From Paenibacillus foliorum (GTDB lineage: Bacteria; Bacillota; Bacilli; Paenibacillales; NBRC-103111), in contig NZ_WHOD01000087.1 of the NCBI RefSeq assembly GCF_013141765.1, positions 264,719-328,718 on the forward strand: a stretch of DNA of 64,000 nt, given 5' to 3'. Shown here one piece after another: positions 63,952-64,000 of this stretch (position 1 is its first letter; the number at the start of each line of letters is the position of its first letter). The translations under genes and the position numbers were made by a program. The notes under the pieces were generated by a model that was not told where the DNA came from, ran no database searches, and saw only the letters and a program-made list of their open reading frames with translations.

Positions 63952-64000
63952 CTATTTGTATGCAGCCGGATCTCCAATGGATAAGTCATCAAAAAATTTG

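Overview
The window looks like chromosomal DNA of an endospore-forming Firmicute of the Paenibacillus type. The evidence is an intact sporulation sigma factor SigK gene, two YesM/YesN-style two-component systems next to CUT1 sugar ABC transporters, many lipoprotein solute-binding proteins, strong GGAGG ribosome sites and frequent GTG/TTG starts. Nearly every real gene reads on the + strand. No rRNA, tRNA or CRISPR array was seen.

Region 1 (1-8.7 kb) is a pectin/rhamnogalacturonan locus: the C-terminal part of a YesN-type regulator, two tandem paralogous sugar-binding lipoproteins, two permeases, a GH105/GH88-type unsaturated glycuronyl hydrolase and an SGNH (CE12-type) acetylesterase. Three promoters in it share one architecture: a 10-bp direct repeat at 21-bp pitch with a -10 box 34-35 bp downstream. 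These are probably the sites of the regulator.

Region 2 (9.1-40.4 kb) is one co-directional catabolic cluster of about 28 genes. It holds a NagA-like amidohydrolase, a sialic-acid-lyase-like aldolase, an HpcH/HpaI aldolase, four Gfo/Idh/MocA-type oxidoreductases, four SDRs, an aldo/keto reductase, four PLP enzymes from three fold types, an aspartoacylase-like deacylase, a metallo-beta-lactamase-fold hydrolase, an M81 (MlrC) protein, RidA, two beta-propeller proteins, an IclR regulator, an MFS carrier and a complete Dpp/Opp-type ABC importer. No standard pathway fits the set. I infer uptake and stepwise breakdown of an N-acylated amino-sugar-acid or ulosonic-acid-like compound. A 20-bp operator-like palindrome (AATGAAAC-N4-GTTTCATT) lies at the promoter of the first gene, and a degenerate copy lies before the importer.

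Region 3 (40.5-55.0 kb) is bounded by two direct copies of the sigK 3' region plus a small downstream gene. The left sigK is intact; the right one lacks its 5' end. Over 170 codons the two encode identical protein but differ at about 71 codons, all silent, except for a perfect 47-bp block. Between them lies a self-contained RpiR-regulated island: M20 peptidase, a second Dpp/Opp importer, an alpha/beta hydrolase and a CocE-type hydrolase. This resembles a gene-restoring integration at sigK, or a sigK-intervening element without a visible recombinase.

Region 4 (about 52-57.2 kb) is AT-rich debris: an RHS repeat tail with an overlapping broken immunity-like gene, the end of an aldonolactone-oxidase gene, IS3 and IS110 transposase fragments, and two small intact genes (EF-Tu-domain-like and CPCC).

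Region 5 (57.2-64 kb) is a second complete YesM/YesN plus CUT1 transporter unit, ending in a strong hairpin.
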